DNA of 64,000 bases from NCBI GenBank assembly GCA_002437725.1, contig DJRF01000030.1, forward strand, positions 28,269 through 92,268. The letters run 5' to 3'. This DNA is from Treponema sp. UBA6367. GTDB taxonomy: Bacteria; Spirochaetota; Spirochaetia; Treponematales; Treponemataceae. The notes beneath the pieces are model-generated. The model was not told where the DNA came from. It saw only the letters and a list, made by a program, of their open reading frames with translations, and did not search any database. Below, one piece after another: positions 34,916 to 44,397 of this stretch (positions within the stretch are counted from its first letter, which is position 1; the number at the start of each line of letters is the position of its first letter). The position numbers and the translations under genes are program-made.

Positions 34916-35110
34916 TAACTTTGAGTTTTTTATAACTGTTAGAAAAAATGTTTTCAGCGAATTTACACTTTGTTCAGACGGTTGTGCTCGCACTTCGTTT
35001 GAGTTGATTTGAGTTGCTGTGCAACCTTAATTGTTCTTATCGCACAAAGTCTTCGCAAATTGTAAATTCACTTGCGCTTTTGTTTGTTTTTCTAAAAAAC
35101 TCTAAGTTTG
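34916..35110 (+). repeat. full-length dispersed palindromic repeat, family 1
   Basis: About 195 bp with inverted ends (AACTTTGAGTTTTTTA and TAAAAAACTCTAAGTTT) and inner inverted arms GCGAATTTACACTTTGT and AAATTGTAAATTCACTTGCGC, so it can fold as one long cruciform or hairpin. A copy of about the same length lies in the opposite orientation at 54461-54655; shorter versions are at 11169, 16497, 20331, 44308, 50925 and 56060. No reading frame is inside. It fills most of the 379-bp gap between two divergent genes; nothing else is evident there. Confidence 0.75.
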
Positions 35111-35196
35111 ACCTATTCACAAAAACTTTCAAACTATTTTGCTATGCTATTTTATTCTTAGTAGACGAATATAAAAAAAAATATTAAATTCATTTC

Positions 35197-36954
35197 ATGT
35201 CTTTTATAAAAAAAATAACTTCCGGAATGGAAAAAAAATATGTAGTAAATACTTTTCTTTGTCCTGTTACAATGATTGGCGAAGTTTTTTTGGAAACAGT
35301 AATTCCATTGATTATGGCAAAAATAATTGATGTTGGAATTGCTGGCAAAGATATTAATTATGTTTTAAAAACCGGCGGGCTGATGGTTCTTTGCGCTTTT
35401 CTTTCGCTTCTGTGCGGAGCAGGGGGAGCTAGGTTTGCAGCTGTTGCATCTCAAGGTTTTAGCCACAATCTTAGAAGAAAGCTTTTTTCAAAAGTCCAGG
35501 ATTTTTCTTTTGCAAATGTTGAGCACTTTAGTTCAGCCTCTTTAGTTACTAGGCTTACGACAGATGTTACTAATGCTCAAAATGTTTATCAAATGCTTAT
35601 AAGAATATGTTTTAGAGCTCCTTTTATGCTTTTATGCGGCTCTATCATGGCTTTTAGAATAAATGCAAGACTTGCTGTTATATTTTTGTTTTCAATTCCA
35701 GTTCTTGCTATAGCAATTGCAGTTATTTCAAAGCTGGCCTTTTCAAGATTTGGAACAATGCTTAAAAAATACGATGCAATGAACAATATAGTTCAGGAAA
35801 ATTTAATTGCGATTCGCGTTGTAAAAGCTTTTGTCCGCGGTGATTTTGAATGTAAAAAGTTTAATGCTTCTGCTGACGATGTCAGGCGGACTCAAGTTGC
35901 TGCTGAAAAACTTATGATTGTTTTGTGGCCTATAATGCAGCTTGTGGTTTACGCTTCGATGATTGCCGTCTTTTGGTTTGGCGGAAGAATGGTCGTTGTC
36001 GGAACAATGCTTTCTGGAGAACTTATAAGTTTTCTTACCTATATAATACAGATTTTTATGTCAATGATGATGCTAGGGATGATTTTTGTAGGTCTTGTTC
36101 TTTCTAGGGCAAGCATTGCACGAATTACAGAAGTCCTTGATGAGGTTCCTGATATTTCCGAGCCGCTTTCTGGTAAAAATCGGCAAGTTCTTAAAGAAGT
36201 AAAAGATGGTTCTGTAGATTTTGAAAATGTGAGCTTTAGTTATAATAAATCAATTGAAAACTGTGTGCTAAAAGATATAAACCTTCATATAAAAAGCGGA
36301 CAAACTGTTGGAATAATTGGAGGAACTGGTTCTTCCAAAACAACTTTAGTTTCACTTATTCCTAGACTTTACGATGTAACAAAAGGTTGCGTAAAAGTTG
36401 GCGGAAATGATGTTCGCGGCTATTCTTTAGTACCTCTAAGAGATTCTGTTGCTGTTGTTTTGCAAAAAAATGTGCTTTTTAGCGGAACTATTAAAGATAA
36501 CTTGCGATGGGGAAACGAAAATGCTAGCAACGAAGAAATTATAAGCGCATGTAAAGCCGCTGATGCGGACGGTTTTATTTCATCTTTTCCTATGGGGTAT
36601 GAAACAGAACTTGGGCAAGGCGGAGTAAACCTTAGCGGAGGCCAAAAACAACGGATATGCATTGCTAGAGCCTTGTTAAAAAATCCTAAGATTTTGATTC
36701 TTGATGACAGCACCAGCGCTGTTGATACTGCTACAGAAAAACGTATTCGTTGCGCGCTGAAAGAAATGCGGCCTGAAACTACAAAAATAATAATTGCGCA
36801 GAGAATTAGTTCTGTTCAGGATGCCGATATAATTTTTGTTCTCGAAGATGGAATGATTAACGGGCAGGGAACTCATCAGCAGCTTTTGGAATCAAACAAA
36901 ATTTACCAAGAAGTTTATAGCAGCCAGCAGACTAGCGGCGATGCAGATTTATAA
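35197..36954 (+). CDS. ABC exporter subunit (TMD-NBD), first half of a pair
   Basis: 585 residues: six membrane helices in the first 310 residues, then an ABC domain. Walker A reads GGTGSSKTTL, with Ser where GxxGxGK usually has the last Gly; the same variant occurs in many heterodimeric exporters of Firmicutes. Signature VNLSGGQKQR, Walker B ILILDDSTSAVD, with Asp after the B-strand in place of the catalytic Glu, so this is the degenerate ATP site of the pair. Substrate unknown (drug, lipid or peptide). The partner gene begins 26 bp later. Confidence 0.93.
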   Translation: MSFIKKITSGMEKKYVVNTFLCPVTMIGEVFLETVIPLIMAKIIDVGIAGKDINYVLKTGGLMVLCAFLSLLCGAGGARFAAVASQGFSHNLRRKLFSKVQDFSFANVEHFSSASLVTRLTTDVTNAQNVYQMLIRICFRAPFMLLCGSIMAFRINARLAVIFLFSIPVLAIAIAVISKLAFSRFGTMLKKYDAMNNIVQENLIAIRVVKAFVRGDFECKKFNASADDVRRTQVAAEKLMIVLWPIMQLVVYASMIAVFWFGGRMVVVGTMLSGELISFLTYIIQIFMSMMMLGMIFVGLVLSRASIARITEVLDEVPDISEPLSGKNRQVLKEVKDGSVDFENVSFSYNKSIENCVLKDINLHIKSGQTVGIIGGTGSSKTTLVSLIPRLYDVTKGCVKVGGNDVRGYSLVPLRDSVAVVLQKNVLFSGTIKDNLRWGNENASNEEIISACKAADADGFISSFPMGYETELGQGGVNLSGGQKQRICIARALLKNPKILILDDSTSAVDTATEKRIRCALKEMRPETTKIIIAQRISSVQDADIIFVLEDGMINGQGTHQQLLESNKIYQEVYSSQQTSGDADL

Positions 36955-36980
36955 ATTTTATTGCTTTGAAAGGGGAATAT

Positions 36981-38891
36981 ATGCCACCTGTAAAAAATAG
37001 AGGAAACGCAAAACCAAAAAATACTAAAAAAACTCTTGGAAGAATTTTTTCTTATATGAGAAAGTTTAAATCTCTTTGGTTTTTTGTATTCTTGCTTGTT
37101 TTAATAAGTTCAGTTGCAAATATCGCTGGCTCATATATCATAAAGCCCGCGTTAAATGATTTTATTTTGCCGCTTATTCACCACGAAAATCCTGATTACA
37201 GCGGTTTTATAAAACTTTTATCGGGACTTGCTGTAGTTTTTTTGCTAGGCGCGCTGTCTTCTTGGGGAAATTCTAGGCTGATGCTTTATATTTCTTCAAC
37301 TTTGCTGTACAGAATCAGAACTGACCTTTTTGAAAAGTTAGAAAAGCTTCCAATTAAATACTATGATTCGCATCCGCATGGCGAAATAATGAGCCGGTTT
37401 ACAAATGATACAGATACCTTGCGAGATATGTTTAGTCAGACTGTTCCTCAAATCATGAGCCAATCTGTAACAATTTTAGGCATTTTTATAATGATGCTTG
37501 TTCTAAGTCCGGTCCTTACTCTTGTGGTTGTATTAACTATGGCGGGAATTTTGGTTTTGGCTTCAAAAATTGGAAAAAAAAGTGCGATTGCCTTTCGCGA
37601 GCAGCAAAAGAATATAGGAATTGTAAACGGATATATAGAAGAGCTTATTGAAGGGCAAAAAGTTGTAAAGGTTTTTAATCATGAAAAAGAAGCTATAAAA
37701 GAGTTTTCAAAATTAAATGATGAGCTTTACAAAGCAGGTTCTGCTGCCAATTCCTATGCAAATATTTTAGGTCCAATAATGGGGAATCTTTCCCACGTTC
37801 AGTATGCCATTGTTGCAGTTTTGGGCGCTTTTATGGTGATTCTTTCAAAGTCAGATTTAGGAACTGTGGCGGCCTTTCTTCAATATACCCGTTCTTTTAG
37901 TCAGCCTGTAACTACGATTAGCCAGCTTTTTAATTCTATCCTGAACGCTTTAGCTGGCGCGGAACGCATTTTTAATATAATCGATGAATTGCCAGAAGAA
38001 GATGATGGAAAAATCACATTAGTAAACGCTTATAGCATAAAATCTGATTCTGACCAAAAAGAAAAACTTGTGCAGTCTTTTGCTTCTACAGGAGAGTGGG
38101 CGTGGAAAAATCCTTCTAATGGAGCTCTTTCCAAGCTGCAAGGTGAAGTTGTGTTCAATCATGTTACTTTTGGCTATAGACCAGAAAAAACTGTTCTTCA
38201 CGATATTTGTATTCACGCAAATCCTGGACAGAAAATCGCTCTTGTTGGTTCTACCGGCAGCGGAAAAACCACAATTACAAATCTTCTTACAAGATTTTAT
38301 GATATAAAAGAAGGCTGCGGCAGCATTGTTTACGATGGAATTCCACTAAAAGATATAAACAAAAATGATTTGCGCCGTTCTTTGGGCATGGTCTTGCAGG
38401 ATACACACCTGTTTACAGGAACTATAACTGAAAATATCCGTTATGGAAATTTGGAGGCAAGCCTTGCTCAAGTTTATGATGCTGCAAAACTTGCAAACGC
38501 TGATTCTTTTATAAGGCACCTAGAAAAAGGTTATGATACTGTTATTACAGGCGATGGCTCTTCTTTAAGCCAGGGGCAGCGACAACTGCTTTCTATAGCA
38601 AGGGCTGCGGTTGCTGACCCTCCGGTTTTAATTTTAGATGAAGCGACTTCATCTATAGATACGCGTACAGAAAAACTTATTCAAGACGGCATGGATAGTC
38701 TTATGAAAGGTAGAACGGTTTTTGTAATAGCCCACAGGCTTTCTACAATTCGCAATGCAGACGAAATCATAGTTCTTGAAAAAGGAACAATAATAGAGCG
38801 TGGAAATCACGAGCAGCTTTTAGAAAAAAAAGGACGCTACTACACACTTTATACAGGAATTGCACAGAAAAATTCTTCAGGAAAACTCTAA
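36981..38891 (+). CDS. ABC exporter subunit (TMD-NBD), second half of the pair
   Basis: About 636 residues from ATG 36981 (AAGGGG 6 bp upstream). Six membrane helices up to about residue 330, then an ABC domain with Walker A GSTGSGKTT, signature SLSQGQRQ and Walker B VLILDEATSSID with the catalytic Glu, so this half carries the consensus catalytic site. A roughly 60-residue insertion between domains contains TGEWAWKNPSNG. Together with the upstream subunit it forms a heterodimeric exporter. Confidence 0.94.
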   Translation: MPPVKNRGNAKPKNTKKTLGRIFSYMRKFKSLWFFVFLLVLISSVANIAGSYIIKPALNDFILPLIHHENPDYSGFIKLLSGLAVVFLLGALSSWGNSRLMLYISSTLLYRIRTDLFEKLEKLPIKYYDSHPHGEIMSRFTNDTDTLRDMFSQTVPQIMSQSVTILGIFIMMLVLSPVLTLVVVLTMAGILVLASKIGKKSAIAFREQQKNIGIVNGYIEELIEGQKVVKVFNHEKEAIKEFSKLNDELYKAGSAANSYANILGPIMGNLSHVQYAIVAVLGAFMVILSKSDLGTVAAFLQYTRSFSQPVTTISQLFNSILNALAGAERIFNIIDELPEEDDGKITLVNAYSIKSDSDQKEKLVQSFASTGEWAWKNPSNGALSKLQGEVVFNHVTFGYRPEKTVLHDICIHANPGQKIALVGSTGSGKTTITNLLTRFYDIKEGCGSIVYDGIPLKDINKNDLRRSLGMVLQDTHLFTGTITENIRYGNLEASLAQVYDAAKLANADSFIRHLEKGYDTVITGDGSSLSQGQRQLLSIARAAVADPPVLILDEATSSIDTRTEKLIQDGMDSLMKGRTVFVIAHRLSTIRNADEIIVLEKGTIIERGNHEQLLEKKGRYYTLYTGIAQKNSSGKL

Positions 38892-38920
38892 TTGATAAGA
38901 TAGCTCGTTTTTACTATAAT
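38892..38920 (+). promoter_or_regulatory. near-consensus promoter of valS, predicted leaderless start
   Basis: TTGATA at 38892-38897 and TATAAT at 38915-38920, spacing 17 bp. It begins directly after the stop codon of the ABC gene. The -10 ends 7 bp before the valS ATG, and no Shine-Dalgarno exists, so the mRNA should start at or within 2 nt of the AUG. Confidence 0.75.
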
Positions 38921-38927
38921 ATATGCT

Positions 38928-41693
38928 ATGAAAGCAATTGAACTCGAAAAAGCATATAATCCAAAAGACTTTGAAGATAGACTTTACAACGAATGGGAAA
39001 AAAACGGTTGTTTTAAGCCAGCAAGCGATGAAGAATCTCCTCTTCACGAAAAATTTTTAAAATGCGGCTGTAAAAATTGTGGCGGAAAGACAGGTATATA
39101 TTCTATGGTCATTCCTCCGCCAAATGTTACAGGTGTTCTTCACATGGGACATGGACTTAACAATACTCTTCAGGATATTGTTGTCCGCTACCACAGAATG
39201 AAGGGAGACAACACTCTTTGGATAACTGGTACCGATCACGCAGGTATTGCCACGCAGAACGTTGTTGAACGCCAGCTAAAAAAAGAAGGTAAGTCACGCA
39301 AAGATTTAGGCAGGGAAGCTTTTCTTGAGCGCACTTGGGCTGTAAAAAATGCTCATCACGATATAATTGTAAAGCAGCAAAGAAAACTTGGAAATTCAAC
39401 AGATTGGGATAGAGAACGTTTTACAATGGACGAAGGGCTTTCAAAAGCTGTTCGCGAAGTTTTTGTTACTCTTTATGAACGTGGTCTGATTTATAAAGGC
39501 CATTATCTTGTAAACTGGTGTCCTCGCTGCGGAACCGCTCTTGCAGATGACGAAGTTGATCACACAGACACAGCCGGCGCGATGTATCATATTTATTACG
39601 AATATGCCGACGGTCCTGCCCCTGATGGCTCTACAAAAATAGAAATCGCAACTACTCGGCCAGAAACCCTTTTAGGTGATACAGCTGTCGCAGTGAATCC
39701 TAATGATGAACGCTATAAAGATGTGGTAGGAAAAAAACTTCGCCTTCCTCTTACAAATCGTGAAATTCCTATAATTGCGGACTCCTATGTAGATAAAGAG
39801 TTTGGAACAGGAATGGTAAAAATCACTCCTGCCCATGACCCTAACGACTGGCAAGTTGGTCAAAGAAATCATCTTGAAGTTATAAACATTTTGAATCCAG
39901 ACGGAACGCTTAACGAAAATTGCCCTGAAAAGTATAGGGGAATGAATTGCCAGCAAGCAAGGGCTGTTATTATTCAAGATTTAACAGATTTAGGACTTTT
40001 TAAAGAGGAAGAAAAAATAACTCACTCTGTAGGACACTGTTATAGGTGCGGAACAGTTGTAGAGCCGTATCTTTCCGACCAATGGTTTGTAAAAATGCAG
40101 CCGCTTGCGCAAAAGGCTTTAAAAGCTTGGAAAGACGGAGAAATTGTTTTCTATCCTAGAAAATGGGAAAACACTTATGCTCACTGGATGGAAAATATTC
40201 GCGATTGGTGCATAAGCCGCCAGCTTTGGTGGGGACACAGAATACCTGTGTGGTATTGCCAGTCTTGCGGAGAAACAATTGTCAGCAGAACAGAGCCTGA
40301 CTGTTGTCCAAAGTGCGGTTCTTCAAAAGAAAAATTGAATCAAGATCCAGACGTTTTAGATACCTGGTTTTCTTCTTGGCTGTGGCCGTTTAGCACTTTG
40401 GGTTGGCCTGAAGATACAGAAGATTTTAAACGGTTCTTTCCAACTTCAGCACTTGTAACGGCTTATGATATAATTTTCTTTTGGGTAAGCCGAATGATAA
40501 TGGCGTCGCTAGAGTTTACAGGCAAAGTTCCGTTCAAAGATATTTACATTCACGGTCTTGTGCGCGACAAGCAAGGCCGCAAAATGTCAAAATCTTTAGG
40601 AAATGGAATTGACCCGCTGGAAATAATCGACATTTACGGTTCCGATGCTTTAAAATTTACTTTGAGCTTCATGTGCGCTCAAGGTCAAGATATTTTGATT
40701 GACAAGGATTCTTTTAAACTTGGAAGCCGTTTTTGTAATAAAGTTTGGAATGCGAGCCGCTACATTTTGGGAAATCTTGAAGGCAGAACGCTTATTCCTG
40801 TTAAAGATAGCGATCTTACCGAACTTGATAAATGGATTTATGGCTGTCTGAATAAAGCCGTAAAAACTAACAGAGAGGCTCTTGAAAGTTATAGATATAA
40901 CGATGCGGCTAGTTCGCTAATGGAATTTTTCTGGAATGAATTTTGTGATTGGTACGTTGAAGCTACAAAACTTAGTTTTTGGCATGGCGATGAGCATGAA
41001 AAAGATAGGGCTATCTCTGTCCTTTTGAATGTTCTTGAAGAATCTTTGCGCCTTATGCATCCTTTTATCCCTTTTGTAACGGAAGAAATTTACGGAAAAC
41101 TTCCTCTTAATCTGATTGTAGAAAACCGAAAAAAGGCTGGCGCAAATAAAATTGTTTCAAACGAAGATTACACTGCAATGCTTATAAACGCACCGTTCCC
41201 TGAAATTGTTGTTGAACGCGATAGTAAAAAGATTGCAGAACGCTTTGCAGTTTTAAAAGAACTCATTAGTCAGCTTAGAGCTCTAAGAGCAGAATGTGGC
41301 ATTGACCCTGCTAATAAAATCAATATCGCTCTTATTGTAACAAAAGGAAGCGAAGCTGAAGTTCTTACAGAAAAAGTTGACATGATAAAACTTTTGTCTG
41401 GCGTTGCAAATGTTGAATTTGTTGAAGCAAAACCTGCAAGTTCGGTTGGCACGGTTGGAAAAGGATTTGAAGCATTCATTTTGGTAGATGAATCTATAAA
41501 TCGGGAACAATTGATTTCCAGATTCAAAAGGGAAATTGAAACAGAAACAGGATATGTAAAACGCAGCGAAGCAAAGCTCGGCGGAAATTTTGCTAAACAC
41601 GCTCCACAAGCTGTTGTTGAAGAAGAAAAACGGCGAATGGAAGAAAGTTTACGAAAGATAGAAAAACTTAAATCTTATGTAAATTCTCTATAA
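38928..41693 (+). CDS. valS: valyl-tRNA synthetase
   Basis: 921 residues. HIGH motif in VLHMGHGLNNT, KMSKS in KMSKSLGNGIDP, editing domain with TTRPETLLGDTAVAV and KITPAHDPND, and a C-terminal coiled-coil tail (about residues 860-920, ending RMEESLRKIEKLKSYVNSL). CxxC pairs at CPRCG and CQSCG/CPKCG suggest zinc. It charges tRNA-Val and edits Thr. The N-terminal part has a 20-residue insertion with CGCKNCGG before the HIGH region. Translation likely begins on a leaderless mRNA. Confidence 0.98.
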   Translation: MKAIELEKAYNPKDFEDRLYNEWEKNGCFKPASDEESPLHEKFLKCGCKNCGGKTGIYSMVIPPPNVTGVLHMGHGLNNTLQDIVVRYHRMKGDNTLWITGTDHAGIATQNVVERQLKKEGKSRKDLGREAFLERTWAVKNAHHDIIVKQQRKLGNSTDWDRERFTMDEGLSKAVREVFVTLYERGLIYKGHYLVNWCPRCGTALADDEVDHTDTAGAMYHIYYEYADGPAPDGSTKIEIATTRPETLLGDTAVAVNPNDERYKDVVGKKLRLPLTNREIPIIADSYVDKEFGTGMVKITPAHDPNDWQVGQRNHLEVINILNPDGTLNENCPEKYRGMNCQQARAVIIQDLTDLGLFKEEEKITHSVGHCYRCGTVVEPYLSDQWFVKMQPLAQKALKAWKDGEIVFYPRKWENTYAHWMENIRDWCISRQLWWGHRIPVWYCQSCGETIVSRTEPDCCPKCGSSKEKLNQDPDVLDTWFSSWLWPFSTLGWPEDTEDFKRFFPTSALVTAYDIIFFWVSRMIMASLEFTGKVPFKDIYIHGLVRDKQGRKMSKSLGNGIDPLEIIDIYGSDALKFTLSFMCAQGQDILIDKDSFKLGSRFCNKVWNASRYILGNLEGRTLIPVKDSDLTELDKWIYGCLNKAVKTNREALESYRYNDAASSLMEFFWNEFCDWYVEATKLSFWHGDEHEKDRAISVLLNVLEESLRLMHPFIPFVTEEIYGKLPLNLIVENRKKAGANKIVSNEDYTAMLINAPFPEIVVERDSKKIAERFAVLKELISQLRALRAECGIDPANKINIALIVTKGSEAEVLTEKVDMIKLLSGVANVEFVEAKPASSVGTVGKGFEAFILVDESINREQLISRFKREIETETGYVKRSEAKLGGNFAKHAPQAVVEEEKRRMEESLRKIEKLKSYVNSL

Positions 41694-41741
41694 ATTTTTC
41701 TAACCTGTGGTATAATTTTTCTTGAAAAATTGGGGGCTGCT

Positions 41742-42347
41742 ATGGCAAGACAACTGTACAATATGCAAACTGAAAAACCTTTAAAAATGGACAATGAGCA
41801 TATGCTCCAGTTGAAGAATATTCTTCTTGCCCCCTATATGCAGCTTGCTACAGAACTTATTGGAAAGGCTAGGCACGCTGGCGGAAATATGTTTCGCCAC
41901 CAAATGGATACTATGTCAATCTTAATTGACTACGGTTACATTGATTCAGTCCTTTTAAAGGCTAGTTGTGTGCATGATACAATAGAAGATATACCTGGAT
42001 TTGACAAAAATAGAATCGTAAACATTGATTCTGACGGTCCGGCCGTTTTGGAGCTTGTTCTTGAAGTAACTAGGCAAAAAGAAGAAACTAAGGCTGAGTT
42101 TTTGCAGCGGATTATTACAACTGGCAGCCAAAAAGCAAAAATCTTAAAATGCGCCGACCGCATAAGCAATATGATTAGCCTAGGTTTTGTTACAGATTCA
42201 AAGTTTATAGAGCGTTATTGCGATGAAACTGAATTTTACATTCTTCCTATGGCAATTGAAATAGACTACAATATGTATCAGGAACTTATAAATCTTATAA
42301 TAACGCGTAGAAAATATTTGGAAGAGTTTGGCTTTATAGGAAATTAA
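41742..42347 (+). CDS. small HD-domain protein, (p)ppGpp-hydrolase-like
   Basis: About 201 residues from ATG 41742 (GGGGG 5-8 bp upstream). The motif CVHDTIEDI is the HD-x3-ED core of RelA/SpoT and Mesh1 hydrolase domains. ARHAGGNMFRHQMDT supplies the earlier His positions, and LKCADRISNMISLG corresponds to the K-x-ADRxxN motif. There is no synthetase, TGS or ACT domain, so it could be a stand-alone small alarmone hydrolase, but a different nucleotide is possible. It lies between valS and nadE, with 6 bp to the latter. Confidence 0.75.
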   Translation: MARQLYNMQTEKPLKMDNEHMLQLKNILLAPYMQLATELIGKARHAGGNMFRHQMDTMSILIDYGYIDSVLLKASCVHDTIEDIPGFDKNRIVNIDSDGPAVLELVLEVTRQKEETKAEFLQRIITTGSQKAKILKCADRISNMISLGFVTDSKFIERYCDETEFYILPMAIEIDYNMYQELINLIITRRKYLEEFGFIGN

Positions 42348-42353
42348 AAAATT

Positions 42354-44291
42354 ATGAAGTATGGTTTTTTAAGAGTCGCTTGCTGCTCTCCAGAATTAAA
42401 AGTTGCAGACTGCAAGTTTAATGCTGAAAAAATAATTGACAAAACACGGTTTCTAAATAGTTGCGGTGCCGAACTAGTTGTTTTTCCAGAGCTTTCTGTA
42501 ACATCTTACACTTGCGCAGACCTTTTTTTGCAAAGGACTTTGCAGAATTCCGCCATAGAAGAACTTGAGCGAATTGCAAAAAAAACTTCTAATTGCGGTT
42601 GCGTCTTGTGCGTGGGGCTTCCAATCGCTTTAGAAAACAGCCTTTACAATTGCGGCGCTGTGCTTTACAAAGGTAAAATTCTTGCGATTGTTCCTAAAAC
42701 TTATATTCCAAACTATAGCGAATTTTACGAAAAACGTTATTTTTCTTCTGGAGCTGAATTAAAAAATCAAACAGTATTTCTTTCAAAACAAAACCCTGAA
42801 GTTCCATTTGGAACAAACATTATTGTAAAAGATTTGAATAATACAGGTTTTTCATTAGGGCTTGAACTTTGCGAAGACTTGTGGGTTCCTCTCCCCCCCA
42901 GCACGGCTTTAAGTCTTGCTGGAGCTAGCGTAATTGCCAACCTTAGCGCTTCAAATGAAATTGTAGGAAAGGCAGAATACAGGCGGAATTTAGTAAAGAT
43001 GCAATCGGCGCACGAAATTTGCGCTTATATTTATGCAAATGCTGGTGAATACGAATCTACGCAGGATTTGGTTTTTTCGGGGCATAGCATAATTTGCGAA
43101 AATGGCGCTATCCTTGCTCAGTCAGAACTTTTCCCAGCAAAAGATTATATAATTACAGATGTTGATCTTGAAAGGCTTGGTCAAGAACGCAGAAGAACAA
43201 CTACTTTTTCTAACTGTGCAAATCATAATGCGCAGAATATATGTTTTGTATCTATAGATTTTAAAGAAAATCAGCAAAAAGACTTTTCACTGTTGCGTTA
43301 TATTGATTCTCATCCTTTTGTTCCTTCTGATTCAGAAAAAAGAAAAGAGCGCTGCCAAGAAGTTATCGATATGCAGGCGCATGGACTTGCAAAAAGACTC
43401 CGGCATATAAATTGTGCTAATGCCGTAATCGGTTTAAGCGGCGGCCTAGATTCTACGCTTGCGCTTTTAGTTGCTTGCCGCGCTTTTGATTTGTGTGGCT
43501 TCAATAGAAAAGGAATTTTGGCTGTTACAATGCCGTGCTTTGGAACAACCGAGCGAACGCACAGCAATGCTTGTCTTCTTGCTAAAGAATGTTCTGTGTC
43601 CTTTGCGGAAGTTAATATAACTGCCAGCGTAAATCAGCATTTTAAGGATATAGGGCAAAATTCTGAAGCACACGATGTTACTTACGAAAATTGCCAGGCT
43701 CGGGAAAGAACTCAAGTTCTTATGGATATTGCGAATAAGAATAATGGCATTGTTATAGGAACCGGCGACTTAAGCGAGCTTGCGTTGGGATGGTGCACCT
43801 ATAATGGTGACCAGATGAGTATGTACGGTGTGAATTCTTCTGTTCCAAAAACTCTAGTTAGGCATCTTGTTTCATATTTTGCAAGCGAATCAGACGGCAG
43901 TCTGGCAAAAGTTTTAATTGATATACTTGAAACGCCAGTTTCTCCTGAACTTTTGCCTCCTAAAGATGGTCTAATAAGCCAAAAAACAGAAGATTTAGTT
44001 GGTCCTTATGAACTGCACGACTTCTTTTTGTATTACATTTTAAGATACGGTTTTGAGCCTGGAAAGATTTTATTTCTTGCAGATTCATCTGGCTTAAAAT
44101 ACAGCCATGACTTTAAGCTAAAATGGCTTAGAAATTTTTACAAAAGATTTTTTTCCCAGCAGTTTAAAAGAAGCTGTATGCCAGACGGTGCAAAAGTCGG
44201 TTCTGTAAATCTCTCTCCAAGAGGGGATTGGCGCATGCCAAGCGATGCTTCTTGCGCGCTTTGGCTTGAGCAGATTGATTCAATAAAATAG
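42354..44291 (+). CDS. nadE: glutamine-dependent NAD+ synthetase
   Basis: 645 residues in two domains. The N-terminal nitrilase-like glutaminase has Glu in VVFPELSVTSY, Lys in VPKTYIPNY and Cys in GLELCEDLW. The C-terminal synthetase has the P-loop IGLSGGLDSTLALL and GTGDLSELALGW. It makes NAD+ from nicotinate adenine dinucleotide with ammonia from glutamine. AGGA lies about 9 bp before the ATG. With pncB in this window it forms part of NAD salvage. Confidence 0.96.
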   Translation: MKYGFLRVACCSPELKVADCKFNAEKIIDKTRFLNSCGAELVVFPELSVTSYTCADLFLQRTLQNSAIEELERIAKKTSNCGCVLCVGLPIALENSLYNCGAVLYKGKILAIVPKTYIPNYSEFYEKRYFSSGAELKNQTVFLSKQNPEVPFGTNIIVKDLNNTGFSLGLELCEDLWVPLPPSTALSLAGASVIANLSASNEIVGKAEYRRNLVKMQSAHEICAYIYANAGEYESTQDLVFSGHSIICENGAILAQSELFPAKDYIITDVDLERLGQERRRTTTFSNCANHNAQNICFVSIDFKENQQKDFSLLRYIDSHPFVPSDSEKRKERCQEVIDMQAHGLAKRLRHINCANAVIGLSGGLDSTLALLVACRAFDLCGFNRKGILAVTMPCFGTTERTHSNACLLAKECSVSFAEVNITASVNQHFKDIGQNSEAHDVTYENCQARERTQVLMDIANKNNGIVIGTGDLSELALGWCTYNGDQMSMYGVNSSVPKTLVRHLVSYFASESDGSLAKVLIDILETPVSPELLPPKDGLISQKTEDLVGPYELHDFFLYYILRYGFEPGKILFLADSSGLKYSHDFKLKWLRNFYKRFFSQQFKRSCMPDGAKVGSVNLSPRGDWRMPSDASCALWLEQIDSIK

Positions 44292-44307
44292 GATTAAAAT
44301 CCTTGTC

Positions 44308-44370
44308 GAAAGTTGCGTTTTTCCGATTTGTTCTGCCGTTTTCATTTTCTAAAACTCTACTTTCTACTGC
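44308..44370. repeat. short copy of dispersed repeat family 1
   Basis: GTCGAAAGTTGCGTTTTT at the left and TTTCTAAAACTCTACTTTC at the right are the two ends of the family with most of the middle lost, as at 11169. Confidence 0.5.
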
Positions 44371-44397
44371 ATAAAAAATTACTTTTTGGAGGTCTTT

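Noticed and set aside
34916..35110. CRISPR array or IS element
   Set aside because: The element is a single palindrome without regularly spaced repeats, and holds no transposase frame.
35197..36954. Inactive ABC subunit because Walker A has Ser in place of the last Gly
   Set aside because: The same GGTGSSK form is common in heterodimeric exporters; the rest of the domain is intact and the partner has a full catalytic site.
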